A stretch of 64,000 bases of DNA from Paracoccus sp. MBLB3053 (GCF_031822435.1 NZ_JAVQLW010000002.1:310001-374000), one strand, 5' to 3'; positions 52,855-63,878 are shown, counted from the first letter of the stretch. Notes: a model not told the origin generated them from the sequence alone. Program-made: numbers and translations.

Positions 52855-54314
52855 ACTCTGAACTCCGTTTCTTCGTGGGCGCGTACCTCGGCAAGAATGC
52901 GATCGCGCGACATATGCCAGCCGATGACCAGCGCAGGCACTATGACGATTAGCGAGGCAACCGTCCACGTGCCAATCGGATAGTCAAAGGCCATCAGGAC
53001 GATGACGCCCGCAAGAAAGGCCAGAGTGGCGACGCCCGTCACTGGTGCGCCAAACATGCGGAATTCGGGACGCTGCATCCGACCCTGACGCGCCAGATGC
53101 CAAAGCTTGAGCTGGCACAGGATGATCACGCCCCATGCGGTAATGATCCCCAGCGCGGCCAGGTTCATGGCGATTTCGAAAGCGGCATCAGGAACCAGTC
53201 CGTTCAGGATGACCCCCATCACGGTGACGATCGCCGTGACGGCGATGCCCATATAGGGAACGCCTTGGCTATTCATTCGGGCCAGTACCGCAGGTGCCGA
53301 TCCCGAAACCGCCATGGAATGCAGAATGCGCCCTGTCGAGTAAAGCCCGGCATTCAGCGAAGAAAGCACCGCCGTCAGAACCACGAGGTTCATGATGATA
53401 TCCGCGCCCTCGACCCCGATTGCGCCGAAGAAGGTGACAAAGGGGCTCTCGCCGGCCTTGAACGCGTCATAGGGCAGCAACAGCGACAGGAGCATGACCG
53501 ATCCCACATAGAAGACGACCAGCCGGAACACCACGGTCCGGATCGCGCGGGGCATGACCTTGCGCGCATCCTCGGTCTCACCTGCAGCGGTGCCGATCAG
53601 TTCGACCGAGGCATAGGCGAAGACGACCCCCTGGATGACCAGGAGTGCCGGCAGCACGCCATGGGGGAAAAGCCCGCCCCCGTCTGAAAGCAGCTGAATT
53701 CCCGGCGTATGCCCGTCGACCGGGGTTCCGGTGATGACGAACCAGATGCCCACGCACAGGAAAGTCAGCAGCGACAAAACCTTGATCAGGCTGAACCAGA
53801 ACTCCAATTCGCCGAAGACCTTCACCGAAAGCATGTTCATCGCCAGGACGACGATCAGCGCGACCAGCGCGAAGACCCATTGGTCAATGCCCCCAAGCCA
53901 CGGGACGTAGGCTTTGAAGAAGTTCATGTAGAGCGCGACTGCGGTCACGTCCGCGACCGAGGTCATCGCCCAGTTCAGCCAATACATCCAACCTGCGACA
54001 AAGGCGAGCTTTTCACCATAGAACTCCCTCGCATAGGAAACAAACGAGCCGGAGCTTGGTCGGTGCATGATCAGCTCGCCCAGTGCGCGCAAGACGAGGA
54101 AAGCAAAGAAACCGCAAAGCGCATAGACCAGGACAAGCGAAGGCCCCGCGGTCGCCAGCCTGCCACCTGCTCCAAGGAACAGCCCCGTCCCGATCGCGCC
54201 GCCGATCGCGATCATCTGGATCTGACGAGGCTTCAGGGCCTTTTGAAAACCCGCTTCCTCATCGGCATAGACATGTGGTCCCGGTGACATGGCATTCCGA
54301 CCCTCTCCCGACAT
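52851..54314 (-). CDS. ansP: APC-family amino acid permease, AnsP-like (asparagine)
   Basis: A 487-residue amino acid:H+ symporter with 12 predicted helices. Family motifs: [17 protein letters not shown] in helix 1, [20 protein letters not shown], and [19 protein letters not shown]. The sequence resembles AnsP/GabP permeases. Its stop overlaps the asparaginase start, which makes asparagine the most likely substrate. ATG 54290 is an alternative start. Confidence 0.9.
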   Translation of the reverse strand: MSGEGRNAMSPGPHVYADEEAGFQKALKPRQIQMIAIGGAIGTGLFLGAGGRLATAGPSLVLVYALCGFFAFLVLRALGELIMHRPSSGSFVSYAREFYGEKLAFVAGWMYWLNWAMTSVADVTAVALYMNFFKAYVPWLGGIDQWVFALVALIVVLAMNMLSVKVFGELEFWFSLIKVLSLLTFLCVGIWFVITGTPVDGHTPGIQLLSDGGGLFPHGVLPALLVIQGVVFAYASVELIGTAAGETEDARKVMPRAIRTVVFRLVVFYVGSVMLLSLLLPYDAFKAGESPFVTFFGAIGVEGADIIMNLVVLTAVLSSLNAGLYSTGRILHSMAVSGSAPAVLARMNSQGVPYMGIAVTAIVTVMGVILNGLVPDAAFEIAMNLAALGIITAWGVIILCQLKLWHLARQGRMQRPEFRMFGAPVTGVATLAFLAGVIVLMAFDYPIGTWTVASLIVIVPALVIGWHMSRDRILAEVRAHEETEFRV

Positions 54315-54437
54315 CGTGCTCTCCCTTCCATCCTCGACGGGCCTCCACCTCAGGCGAAGCTTCCGTCGGCGCGTCGCAAATTTGTAAAGCTGTCTTACAG
54401 CTTGGGCGTGTTATTACGAGAACCTGGACGGGGGCAA

Positions 54438-54471
54438 GAAAAAATGCCGCGGCCTTTGGGAGGCAGCGGCA
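54438..54471 (-). terminator. Intrinsic terminator of the pca operon
   Basis: On the minus strand, GCCGC-T-GCC and GGC-C-GCGGC form a stem with one mismatch followed by ATTTTTT (the A-run at 54439-54444). It lies about 50-80 bases beyond the pcaF stop. Confidence 0.7.
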
Positions 54472-54519
54472 GGATCTTGGTGCAAGGGGTAAAGGAGTAT
54501 CCGAAAGACCGCGAAGGGG

Positions 54520-55719
<1,200 letters not shown>

Positions 55720-55720
55720 C

Positions 55721-56389
55721 TCAAAGCTCCGGCACGATCAGGTCGACCACATCGCCGTCCAGATGCAGCGTGGCGCCCGTCAGGGATTGCAATTCGTCGA
55801 AGGACATCGACGCGAGCTTCTCGCGCAGGACGAAATGGCCGTCCTGAATGTCCACCACGGCGAGCGAGGTATAGACCCGCGTCACGCAACCGACGCCGGT
55901 CAGCGGCAGCGAGCAGGCCTTGACCAGCTTCGGCTTGCCGTCCTTGGTGACGTGATCGGTGATGACCGCGACGCGCTTCGCGCCATGCACCAGATCCATC
56001 GCGCCGCCGACCGCCGGGACGCCCTTGGGACCGGTGGACCAGTTCGCGAGGTCGCCATTCTCGGCCACCTCATAGGCGCCAAGGATCGCGACATCGAGAT
56101 GGCCGCCGCGCACCATGGCGAAGCTGTCGGCATGGTGGAAGAAGGCGGTGCCGGGCTTGATCGTCACGGCCTTCTTGCCGGCATTGATCAGGTCCCAGTC
56201 CTCGGTGCCGGGGGCAGGGGCCTCGCCAAAGCCGAGGATGCCGTTCTCGGTATGAAAGATCGCCTGACGACCGGGGGGCTGGAATTTCGCGACCATCTCG
56301 GGGAAGCCGATGCCGAGGTTCACATAGGCGCCGTCGGCAATGTCCTGCGCGGCGCGCCAGGCGATCTGGGTCGAGGAAAGCTTGGTCAT
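55721..56389 (-). CDS. pcaJ: 3-oxoadipate CoA-transferase subunit B
   Basis: A 222-residue family I CoA-transferase beta subunit. It has GIGFPEMVA near the N-terminus and the catalytic glutamate in HTENGILGFG (about 47-50). Start ATG 56389 overlaps pcaI. With PcaI it moves CoA from succinyl-CoA to beta-ketoadipate. Confidence 0.94.
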   Translation of the reverse strand: MTKLSSTQIAWRAAQDIADGAYVNLGIGFPEMVAKFQPPGRQAIFHTENGILGFGEAPAPGTEDWDLINAGKKAVTIKPGTAFFHHADSFAMVRGGHLDVAILGAYEVAENGDLANWSTGPKGVPAVGGAMDLVHGAKRVAVITDHVTKDGKPKLVKACSLPLTGVGCVTRVYTSLAVVDIQDGHFVLREKLASMSFDELQSLTGATLHLDGDVVDLIVPEL

Positions 56390-57120
56390 GCCACGGGCTC
56401 CGGATAGACGGCATTGGCGCGGTTCAGGTCTTCTTCCTGCGCCGGGTTCGCGACCTCGACGAGGCCCTGGACGAAGATGCCGGGGGTGACGACGGTCTCG
56501 GGGTCGATGGTGCCGGGCGCGACGATGCGGCTGACCTGCACGATGGCGGTGGCGGCGGCCATGCACATCAGCGGGCCGAAATTCCGCGCGGCCATGCGGT
56601 AGGTCAGGTTGCCTAGGGTGTCGCCCGTATCGGCCTTGACCAGGGCGTAATCGGCCTTGAGCCAGCGTTCCTGCACATAGGGCCGCCCCTCGAATTCCTC
56701 GACGGGCTTGCCCTTCGCGAGGTCGGTGCCATAGCTCGTCGGCGTGTAGAAGGCCGGGATGCCCGCGCCGCCCGCCCGGATGCGTTCGGCCAGAGTGCCC
56801 TGCGGCACCAGTTCCAACTCGATCTTGCCGGCAAGGTAAAGCTCGGTGAAGACGCGCGGATCGGCCGAGCGCGGGAAGGAGCAGATCAGCTTCGCGACCA
56901 TGCCCTGCTCGATCAGCGCGGCGAGGCCGACATGGCCATTGCCCGCGTTGTTGTTCACCACGGTCAGGTTCTTCGGGTGGCCGGTCGCGAGATAGCGGTC
57001 GATCAGGGCGTGGATCAGCTCGATCGGCGCACCCGAGCCGCCGAAGCCGCCGATCATCACCGTCATTCCGTCTTCGATCCCCGCCACGGCGGCGGCAAGA
57101 TCGGGAAGCGTCTTGTCCAT
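56386..57120 (-). CDS. pcaI: 3-oxoadipate CoA-transferase subunit A
   Basis: A 244-residue CoA-transferase alpha subunit with the GGFGGSGAPIELIHALI CoA-loop near the N-terminus and FYTPTSYGTDLAKGK. Start ATG 57120, trimmed from a frame reaching 57147. First gene of the pcaIJF operon; divergent from the IclR regulator over 120 bases with a palindromic operator. Confidence 0.94.
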   Translation of the reverse strand: MDKTLPDLAAAVAGIEDGMTVMIGGFGGSGAPIELIHALIDRYLATGHPKNLTVVNNNAGNGHVGLAALIEQGMVAKLICSFPRSADPRVFTELYLAGKIELELVPQGTLAERIRAGGAGIPAFYTPTSYGTDLAKGKPVEEFEGRPYVQERWLKADYALVKADTGDTLGNLTYRMAARNFGPLMCMAAATAIVQVSRIVAPGTIDPETVVTPGIFVQGLVEVANPAQEEDLNRANAVYPEPVA

Positions 57121-57196
57121 TCTTCCTCCTGTGCGGACCGGCCGCATCTTTGCTGCCTCGGCCTACACAAAAGGCCGCGCTTCCGTCCATGGCGTT

Positions 57197-57231
57197 TGTG
57201 CGATATAGTGCATTTGTTGACATATCGCACA
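57197..57231. promoter_or_regulatory. PcaR operator candidate, 10-bp inverted repeat
   Basis: TGTGCGATAT (57197-57206) and ATATCGCACA (57222-57231) are a perfect inverted repeat with a 15-base spacer, located just before the IclR start (57241) in the divergent region with pcaI. IclR regulators of the PcaR/PobR group bind repeats of this kind. Confidence 0.75.
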
Positions 57232-57240
57232 CGAGGCCGC

Positions 57241-58002
57241 ATGACCATCAATGAACGCGACATCATGGGCGGCCTCGCCAAGGGTCTTGCGGTGATCGAG
57301 ACCTTCACCGCCGAGCGCCCGCGCCAATCCATCGCCGAGGTCTCGGCGGCATCGGGATTGGACCGGGCGACGGCGCGGCGCTGCCTGCTGACGCTCGCGC
57401 AGGGGGGCTATGCGGATTACGATGGCAAGTTCTTCACCCTGACGCCGCGCATCCTGCGGCTGGGCACGGCCTGCCTTGCGACCATGCCGCTGCCGCAGAT
57501 CGTCCAGCCCAACCTCGACCGCCTGTCCGAGGAGATCGGCGAGAGTTCGTCGGTCTCGGTGCTCGACGGCAATGAAATTGTCTATGTCGCGCGCGCCGCG
57601 CAACGCCGTGTGATGTCCATTGCGCTGATGCCCGGCTCGCGGCTGCCGGCCTACTGCACGTCGATGGGACGGGTGATGCTGGCCGCATTACCCGAGCCGG
57701 AGCTGGCCGGGCTTCTTTCCCATGCGCCATTTCCGGCGCGCACGATCCATACATTGACCGAGGGCCATCAGATCCGCGCAAGGCTGGATCTGGTGCGCCG
57801 CGACGGTTTCGCGACCATCGACCAAGAGGTCGAGATGGGCCTGCGCTCGATCGCAGTACCGCTTTTGAACGCGAGGGGCAGGGTGGTCGCAGCCGTCAAT
57901 ATCGGACTGCCTGCAGCCCATGCGACGATCGAAGAATTGCGCGACCGCTTCCTGCCCCACCTTTTTCAGTTGCAGGCCGAACTCCGCCGACTTCTGAACT
58001 AG
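57241..58002 (+). CDS. pcaR: IclR-family regulator, PcaR/PcaU type
   Basis: A 253-residue IclR protein: winged helix at about 15-75 (QSIAEVSAASGLDRATARR) and a GAF-like effector domain with CTSMGRVMLA and DQEVEMGLRSIAVPL. Start ATG 57241; the frame upstream runs antisense to pcaI. Divergent position and the operator at 57197-57231 indicate control of pcaIJF, with beta-ketoadipate as the likely effector. Its TAG stop shares the tetramer CTAG with the convergent GntR stop. Confidence 0.92.
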   Translation: MTINERDIMGGLAKGLAVIETFTAERPRQSIAEVSAASGLDRATARRCLLTLAQGGYADYDGKFFTLTPRILRLGTACLATMPLPQIVQPNLDRLSEEIGESSSVSVLDGNEIVYVARAAQRRVMSIALMPGSRLPAYCTSMGRVMLAALPEPELAGLLSHAPFPARTIHTLTEGHQIRARLDLVRRDGFATIDQEVEMGLRSIAVPLLNARGRVVAAVNIGLPAAHATIEELRDRFLPHLFQLQAELRRLLN

Positions 58003-58697
58003 GCAGGATCGCCGCGATTTGCCGAGGAAGAAATCCAGGTCATCGCGCGCTCAACCTCGCCCAGATGTCGGCGCATCGCATCGGCGGCCTGCGTCTCACT
58101 GCCAAGCGCGATTGCCTCGGCGATCAGGCGGTGCTCACGATTTGAGGCGATGCGCCGATCGGCCATGATATTCACCAGCTCGGATTGCTGCATAAGCGCT
58201 TCGCGCGATTCCAGTACGACCCGCGCGAAAAGCGCATTCTGCGACGCCTCGGCGATCAGGCAGTGAAAATCGGAATCGTGCCGCACCCAGGTCAGCGAAT
58301 CCGTTTCCTTTTCCATCAGGTCGCAAAGTTCGACCAGCCGGGCCAGCTGGCCGTCACTGCGGCGGAGCGCCGCCCATCCGGCAGAGGGCACTTCGACATG
58401 GGGGCGGGCTTCGACCAGATCGCGCGCTGAAAGTCCGCCATATGCCAGTTCGGCGCGTTGGATCGTGGAAATGACGTAGCTGCCGCTGCCGCTGCGGCTA
58501 CGTGTCAGACCAAGTGTCTGCAGCGAACGCATGGCTTCGCGGATGATGGGCCGGCTGACCCCATAGGCTTCCGCCAGCCGGGTTTCCGAAGGCAGTCGCG
58601 TGCCGACCGCCACCCGTCCTCCAAGGATCGCGCCGCGCAGATCCTCGAAGACAACCTCGGCCGCATTCTTCCGACTGATCGGAGCTCTTTCTGTCAA
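57999..58697 (-). CDS. GntR-family regulator, FadR/FCD subfamily
   Basis: A winged-helix regulator (GTRLPSETRLAEAYGVSRPI and SGSGSYV) with an all-helical FCD effector domain whose metal ligands are seen in the HxxD-type region DSDFHCLIAEAS and the late histidines. The start is uncertain: the frame reaches TTG 58799, but the family fold begins near TTG 58697 (232 residues). FCD regulators usually sense small carboxylic acids. No obvious target gene besides its neighbours. Confidence 0.82.
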   Translation of the reverse strand: MTERAPISRKNAAEVVFEDLRGAILGGRVAVGTRLPSETRLAEAYGVSRPIIREAMRSLQTLGLTRSRSGSGSYVISTIQRAELAYGGLSARDLVEARPHVEVPSAGWAALRRSDGQLARLVELCDLMEKETDSLTWVRHDSDFHCLIAEASQNALFARVVLESREALMQQSELVNIMADRRIASNREHRLIAEAIALGSETQAADAMRRHLGEVERAMTWISSSANRGDPA

Positions 58698-58810
58698 CCA
58701 GTCAGCCAACTCGCGTCTTCCTTCACCTTTTGAAGCGTTACAGTCTGGCTGATAGAATGACGGGGGGCAATGCCGCCGGCGCAATGACGCTTCGACCAAA
58801 TTCTGCTGGC

Positions 58811-58847
58811 TTGACGCGTCGCTGTGATTTATTTACGAACGATCGTA
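58811..58847 (+). promoter_or_regulatory. Promoter and operator of the TetR-RND operon
   Basis: TTGACG (58811-58816) as -35, a 17-base spacer, then TACGAA (58834-58839) as a weak -10. A perfect dyad TACGA-ACGA-TCGTA (58834-58847) covers the -10, the right place for TetR autorepression. The TetR start is 20 bases further on. Confidence 0.5.
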
Positions 58848-58867
58848 TTGAAAAACGGACCGGCAAG

Positions 58868-59440
58868 ATGGGACGCAAGCGCACGATCAACCGCGACGAG
58901 CTGATGCAGGCTGTCGAAACCGTCGCCCGCCGTGACGGGATCGGGGGGCTGAGCATTGATGCGGTGGCCAAGGAGGCCGGCGTCAGCAAGTCCAGCGTCG
59001 TTTATGATTGCGAAAGCAAGGCGGGACTTCTTGCCGCCTTCACCCGACAGAAGCTGGCCAAGCATCAGGAAAGCTTCGAAGCGAAGCATGTGCTCTTCGA
59101 AGGCCAGCCGAATGGTTATCTGCGGGCCTTGATCGAGGAATTCAGAACTGCACCCACGGATGAAGACGTGGCCACGGCGCTGCTGATCAGCGTGGGCATG
59201 GGGGCGAATGCCGAGTGCCGCCAGATCATGCGCGAACAGATGTCCTTCGATGCCGAGCGTGTCCGCGAAGAGGCTGCCGAGCCGCACAGGATGCTGCGGA
59301 CGCTGCTGACGCTGCACGGCATGGCCTTTCTTGAATATTACGATCTTCATCGTTTCGACCAGAAAACCCGCAATGAGATTCTCGACGAACTCATGGCCAT
59401 TGCGGAAAGCGACAAAGGCGCTAACCAGCCTCAAGACTGA
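58868..59440 (+). CDS. TetR-family repressor of the RND efflux operon
   Basis: A 190-residue TetR protein: helix-turn-helix at about 10-55 (IDAVAKEAGVSKSSVVYDCE) and a C-terminal ligand-binding domain. Start ATG 58868; earlier codons of the frame lie in the promoter. It is 44 bases upstream of the efflux genes in the same direction, so it probably represses the whole operon, including itself, until a drug-like ligand binds. Confidence 0.9.
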   Translation: MGRKRTINRDELMQAVETVARRDGIGGLSIDAVAKEAGVSKSSVVYDCESKAGLLAAFTRQKLAKHQESFEAKHVLFEGQPNGYLRALIEEFRTAPTDEDVATALLISVGMGANAECRQIMREQMSFDAERVREEAAEPHRMLRTLLTLHGMAFLEYYDLHRFDQKTRNEILDELMAIAESDKGANQPQD

Positions 59441-59484
59441 ATTTTTTCTCCCCTCCCCTCCCTCCTGATCCGAAGGTCAGAACC

Positions 59485-60675
59485 ATGCTTTTGACAAGAA
59501 TGCCTGGCAGGTCCGCCTGCCTGATGGCGGGATTTGCGTTGCTTGCGACGCCGGTCTTCGCCCAGCAACAGCTTCCTCCCGCCATCGTCAGTGTCCAGAC
59601 GCTGCAGCCCGAACCGCTGCCGATCGTGAACGAACTGCCCGGCCGGGTCGCCGCAACCCGCACTGCCGAAGTAAGGCCGCGCGTGGGTGGCATCGTGCTG
59701 AGCCGTGTGTTCGAACAGGGCAGCATCATCAAGGAGGGCGACGTCCTCTACAAGATTGACCCGGCATCCTACGCCGTCCGCGTGGCCAGCGCCCAAGCGA
59801 CCCTTGCCCGCGCCGAGGCGACGCGCCAGAACGCCACCGACCAGCTGAAGCGGGCCGAGGCCCTGCGCGAACGAAAGGTGACAGCCGGGGTCGATCTTGA
59901 GAATGCGACGACAGCCATGGCCCAGGCCGAAGCCGATGTCGCCATTGCCCAAGCCGCGCTGCAGGAAGCCCAGCTCAATCTGGGCTATACCGATGTGACC
60001 GCTCCGATTTCGGGTGTGGTCGGCCGCGCTCTCGTGACTGAAGGCGCGCTGGTCAATGCCCAGACCGACGTCATGGCGACGATCCAGCAACTTGACCCCG
60101 TCTATGTCGACGTGACGCAGTCCTCCTCCGAACTCTTCGCCCTTCGGCGGGCGCGGGATGCGGGCGAGCTGATGATGGCAACCTCGGATGATGCGAGCGT
60201 CCAGTTGATCTTCGACGATGGCAGCGAATACGCCCATTCCGGCAAGCTGCTTTTCTCGGAAGCCAGCGTCGACAGCTCGACGGGTCAGATCACCCTGCGG
60301 GCCGAGTTTCCCAATCCCGACGGAGACCTGCTGCCGGGCCTCTATGTCCGCGCCCGGATCGAACAGGCGGTTCGTGAAAGCGCGCTGACCATTCCCCAGA
60401 TGGCGGTGCAGCGCGACCAGAACGGGCAGGCCTATGTCTATGTCCTGAAGGATGCCGACACGGTCGAACGCCGCAATGTCCGACTGGGGCAGACGACTGA
60501 AAGTCGCTGGCTGGTCGAGGACGGGCTGAAGGCAGGTGACCGCGTTGTCGTCGCGGGCGCACAGAAGCTTTACCCCGATGCCAAGGTCGTTCCCGAGCCG
60601 GTCGAAGGCCGTGACGGCGAGAAGGCCGAGGCAGCACAGGCCGAACCTGTCGCCGGGTCGGAAAAGCAGGGATAA
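59485..60675 (+). CDS. RND efflux periplasmic adaptor (AcrA/MexA type)
   Basis: A 396-residue membrane fusion protein linking the RND pump and outer-membrane channel. The signal peptide ends about LLATPVFA; no lipobox Cys, so it is probably not lipidated, unlike AcrA. Barrel-sandwich halves: LPGRVAATRTAEVRPRVGGI and LNLGYTDVTAPISGVVGRA, with a helical hairpin between. GAAGG precedes the ATG. The RND pump gene follows after 7 bases. Confidence 0.93.
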   Translation: MLLTRMPGRSACLMAGFALLATPVFAQQQLPPAIVSVQTLQPEPLPIVNELPGRVAATRTAEVRPRVGGIVLSRVFEQGSIIKEGDVLYKIDPASYAVRVASAQATLARAEATRQNATDQLKRAEALRERKVTAGVDLENATTAMAQAEADVAIAQAALQEAQLNLGYTDVTAPISGVVGRALVTEGALVNAQTDVMATIQQLDPVYVDVTQSSSELFALRRARDAGELMMATSDDASVQLIFDDGSEYAHSGKLLFSEASVDSSTGQITLRAEFPNPDGDLLPGLYVRARIEQAVRESALTIPQMAVQRDQNGQAYVYVLKDADTVERRNVRLGQTTESRWLVEDGLKAGDRVVVAGAQKLYPDAKVVPEPVEGRDGEKAEAAQAEPVAGSEKQG

Positions 60676-60682
60676 TCAAATC

Positions 60683-63600
60683 ATGGCGCAGTTCTTCATC
60701 AACAGGCCAGTTCTGGCCTGGGTGATCTCTATATTCATCGTGATCGCTGGCCTGATTTCGCTGCCTTCGATTCCGGTCGCCCAATATCCGCAGGTCGCAT
60801 GGCCGCAGATCACCATTTCGACGTCCTACACCGGCGCGTCGCCGGGCGAGATCAACCAGTCGGTCGCCCAGCCCATCGAGGATGAGCTGAACGGTGTCGA
60901 AGGTCTTGTCTATTACGAATCCGTTTCGGACAGTTCCGGCGCGATGTCGATCACCGCGACATTCGAACCCGGATCGGACATTGCCCGCGCGCAGGTCGAC
61001 GTCCAGAACGCCGTCGCACGGGTCGAGCCACTGCTGCCGCAAAGCGTGGTAGATCAGGGCGTGCTGGTGGAAGAAGCCGGCTCGGGCTTTCTGATGATGG
61101 TCGCGCTGACCTCGGAGGACGGGTCCTTCGACGACATCGCGCTAGGCGACTATATCAACCGCAACGTCGCGGGCGAAATCCGCCGGATCGAGGGCGTGGG
61201 CCGGGCGCAGGTCTTCGCGCCGGAACGCGCGCTGCGGATCTGGATCGATCCCGACAAGATGACTGGCCTGAATCTGTCGACTGCCGAAGTCGTCGCGGCG
61301 ATCAGGGCGCAGAATGCGCAGGTCGCGGCGGGCAAGGTCGGGGCGGACCCGAACCCCGTGGCCCAGCAATTGACAGCGACGGTTCTGATGAAGGGCCAGC
61401 TCGACGATCCCGAAGAGTTTGGTCAGATCGTGCTGCGCGCCAACGAGGACGGCTCACGCGTGCTTCTGCGCGATGTGGCCCGGATCGAGGTTGGTGCCGA
61501 GACCTACAGCTTCGCTTCGCGCATCAACGGCAAGCCTGCCGCCGCCATCGGTATCCAGCTTTCGACGACAGGCAACGCGTTGAACACGTCCGAAGCCGTG
61601 CATCAGAAGATGGAGGAACTTTCCAGCTTCTTCCCGGAAGGGATCAGCTACGCGATCCCCTATGACACGACCCCTTTCGTCGAAGCATCAATCGAAAAGG
61701 TGCTGCACACGCTCGTCGAGGCCGTCGCACTGGTTTTCGTCGTGATGTTCCTGTTTCTGCAGAACTTCCGCTACACGATCATCCCGACCATCGTCGTGCC
61801 CATCGCCCTGATGGGAACGATCGCGGTGATGCTGGTCGCAGGTTTCTCGATCAACGTGCTGACGATGTTCGCAATGGTGCTGGCGATCGGCATCCTGGTC
61901 GATGACGCCATCGTCGTGATCGAGAACGTCGAAAGGATCATGGCAACCGAAGGCTTGCCCCCGCGCGAAGCAACAAAAAAGGCGATGGGCCAGATTTCGG
62001 GCGCGATCATCGGGATCACGCTGGTCCTGGCGGCAGTGTTCATACCAATGGCCTTCTTTCCCGGCTCGTCGGGGATCATCTACCGCCAGTTCGCGCTGAC
62101 GATGGTTGTCGCCATCCTGTTCTCGGCCTTCCTTGCGCTGACCCTGACGCCCGCGCTTTGCGCGAGTTTCCTGAAGCCGGTGACCGGGCATCACGAACGC
62201 AAGGGCTTCTTTGGCTGGTTCAACCGCAATTTCGACCGCCTGACCAATCGCTACGCCGCCAGCGTCACGCTGGTGACGCGCAGGCGTCTGGTGATGATGG
62301 CTTTCTACCTCGTGCTCGTGGGTGCCACGGCAATGGGCTTCATGCGCCTGCCGACAAGCTTCCTGCCGAACGAGGACCAGGGCTTCATCATCACCGATGT
62401 GCAAACCCCGCCGACCGCCAGTTCGAACCGGACCGACGAGGTGCTCGCACAAGCCACCGACATGTATCTGCGCAATGACGCGGTCGAGAATGTGGTGGCC
62501 ATTCGGGGCTTCAGCTTTTCCGGGCAGGGGCCCAATGCCGGCCTGATCTTCGTCACCTTCAAGGACTGGGCAGAACGCACGCAATCCGCCCAGCAGATCG
62601 CGGGTGGCGCGAACATGGAGATGTTCACCTACAAGGATGCGCAGGCATTCGCGCTGTCGCCTCCGCCCATTCCGGGTTTCGGCACGACCGGGGGCTTCAG
62701 CTTCCGGCTGCAGGATCGCGGCGGGCAGGGTCAAGACGCGCTCAAGGCCGCAGCGCAGCAGATCATTGCCGAAGCACAAAAGGGCGGGGTCGTCACCGGC
62801 CTCAGGATCGAGGGGTTGCCCGATGCGGCGCAGGTCTTCGTCACCATCGACCGGGAAAAGGCCAATGCCTTCGGCGTGACCTTCGCCGACATCTCGGCGA
62901 CGATCTCGCAATATCTCGGTTCGGCCTATGTCAACGACTTCCCCAATTCGGGAAAGATGCAGCGAGTGATGCTGCAAGCCGAAGAGGGCTCGCGCATGCA
63001 GGCAGAGGATATCCTGAAGCTGACCGCCCGGAACTCGAACGGGGGCATGGTGCCCTTTTCGTCATTCGCCAGCGTGACATGGGAACAGGGCGCGTCGCAG
63101 GTCGTGGGCTATAACGGCTATCCGTCGATCCGCATCGCCGGGGCGGCCGCGCCGGGCTTCAGTTCCGGTGCCGCCATGGCCGAAATGGAGCAGCTGGCCC
63201 AGGCTCTGCCACAGGGCTTCGGCTATGAATGGACCGGACAGTCGCTTGAAGAAATCCAGTCGGGTTCGCAATCAACTTTGCTCTTCGCAATGAGCGTTCT
63301 GTTTGTTTTCCTGCTGCTTTCCGGCCTCTACGAAAGTTGGGCGATCCCGCTTTCGGTGATGCTGGTCGTGCCTTTGGGGGTTCTGGGCTGCGTTCTTGCG
63401 GTCATCCTGCGCGACATGCCCAACGACATCTACTTCAAGGTCGGACTGATCGCGATCATCGGGCTTTCTGCCAAGAACGCCATCCTCATCGTCGAATTCG
63501 CGAAGGAATTGCGCGAAGATGGCAGAACCCTGATCGAGGCAGCAGTCGAGGCGGCACGCCTGCGGTTCCGCCCGATCCTGATGACATCGATGGCATTTAC

Positions 63601-63802
63601 CCTCGGCGTGGTTCCCCTGGCCATTGCGACCGGTCCTTCGGCGGCCAGCCAGAACGCGATCGGCACCGGCGTCATCGGCGGGATGATCGCGGCAACCGTT
63701 CTTGCGGTGTTCTTCGTGCCCGTCTTCTTCGTCTTCGTCATCGATCTCGTCAGCCGGCTGAAAGGCCGCAAGCACGGGGCCGAGGCCAGATCGGCAGGCT
63801 GA
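60683..63802 (+). CDS. RND multidrug efflux pump (AcrB/HAE1 family)
   Basis: A 1,039-residue inner-membrane pump with 12 helices and two large periplasmic loops. The N-terminus (MAQFFINRPVLAWVISIF) is typical HAE1. Proton-relay residues: the Asp pair in IGILVDDAIVVIENVER (TM4) and Lys in GLSAKNAILIVEFAKEL (TM10). Start ATG 60683, trimmed from a frame that overlaps the adaptor gene. Expected to export hydrophobic or amphipathic drugs and detergents using proton motive force. Confidence 0.95.
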   Translation: MAQFFINRPVLAWVISIFIVIAGLISLPSIPVAQYPQVAWPQITISTSYTGASPGEINQSVAQPIEDELNGVEGLVYYESVSDSSGAMSITATFEPGSDIARAQVDVQNAVARVEPLLPQSVVDQGVLVEEAGSGFLMMVALTSEDGSFDDIALGDYINRNVAGEIRRIEGVGRAQVFAPERALRIWIDPDKMTGLNLSTAEVVAAIRAQNAQVAAGKVGADPNPVAQQLTATVLMKGQLDDPEEFGQIVLRANEDGSRVLLRDVARIEVGAETYSFASRINGKPAAAIGIQLSTTGNALNTSEAVHQKMEELSSFFPEGISYAIPYDTTPFVEASIEKVLHTLVEAVALVFVVMFLFLQNFRYTIIPTIVVPIALMGTIAVMLVAGFSINVLTMFAMVLAIGILVDDAIVVIENVERIMATEGLPPREATKKAMGQISGAIIGITLVLAAVFIPMAFFPGSSGIIYRQFALTMVVAILFSAFLALTLTPALCASFLKPVTGHHERKGFFGWFNRNFDRLTNRYAASVTLVTRRRLVMMAFYLVLVGATAMGFMRLPTSFLPNEDQGFIITDVQTPPTASSNRTDEVLAQATDMYLRNDAVENVVAIRGFSFSGQGPNAGLIFVTFKDWAERTQSAQQIAGGANMEMFTYKDAQAFALSPPPIPGFGTTGGFSFRLQDRGGQGQDALKAAAQQIIAEAQKGGVVTGLRIEGLPDAAQVFVTIDREKANAFGVTFADISATISQYLGSAYVNDFPNSGKMQRVMLQAEEGSRMQAEDILKLTARNSNGGMVPFSSFASVTWEQGASQVVGYNGYPSIRIAGAAAPGFSSGAAMAEMEQLAQALPQGFGYEWTGQSLEEIQSGSQSTLLFAMSVLFVFLLLSGLYESWAIPLSVMLVVPLGVLGCVLAVILRDMPNDIYFKVGLIAIIGLSAKNAILIVEFAKELREDGRTLIEAAVEAARLRFRPILMTSMAFTLGVVPLAIATGPSAASQNAIGTGVIGGMIAATVLAVFFVPVFFVFVIDLVSRLKGRKHGAEARSAG

Positions 63803-63878
63803 ATTTGACCTGCCGTCGCGCGGGCGGGATCGCTCCGGTCTTGCCCGCGCTTTCTTCCCTTCATTCGAAGTGACACTC

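Noticed and set aside
61688..62977. 429-residue antisense open frame opposite the RND pump gene
   Set aside because: Histidine/arginine-rich shadow with no domain; the pump frame is intact and conserved.
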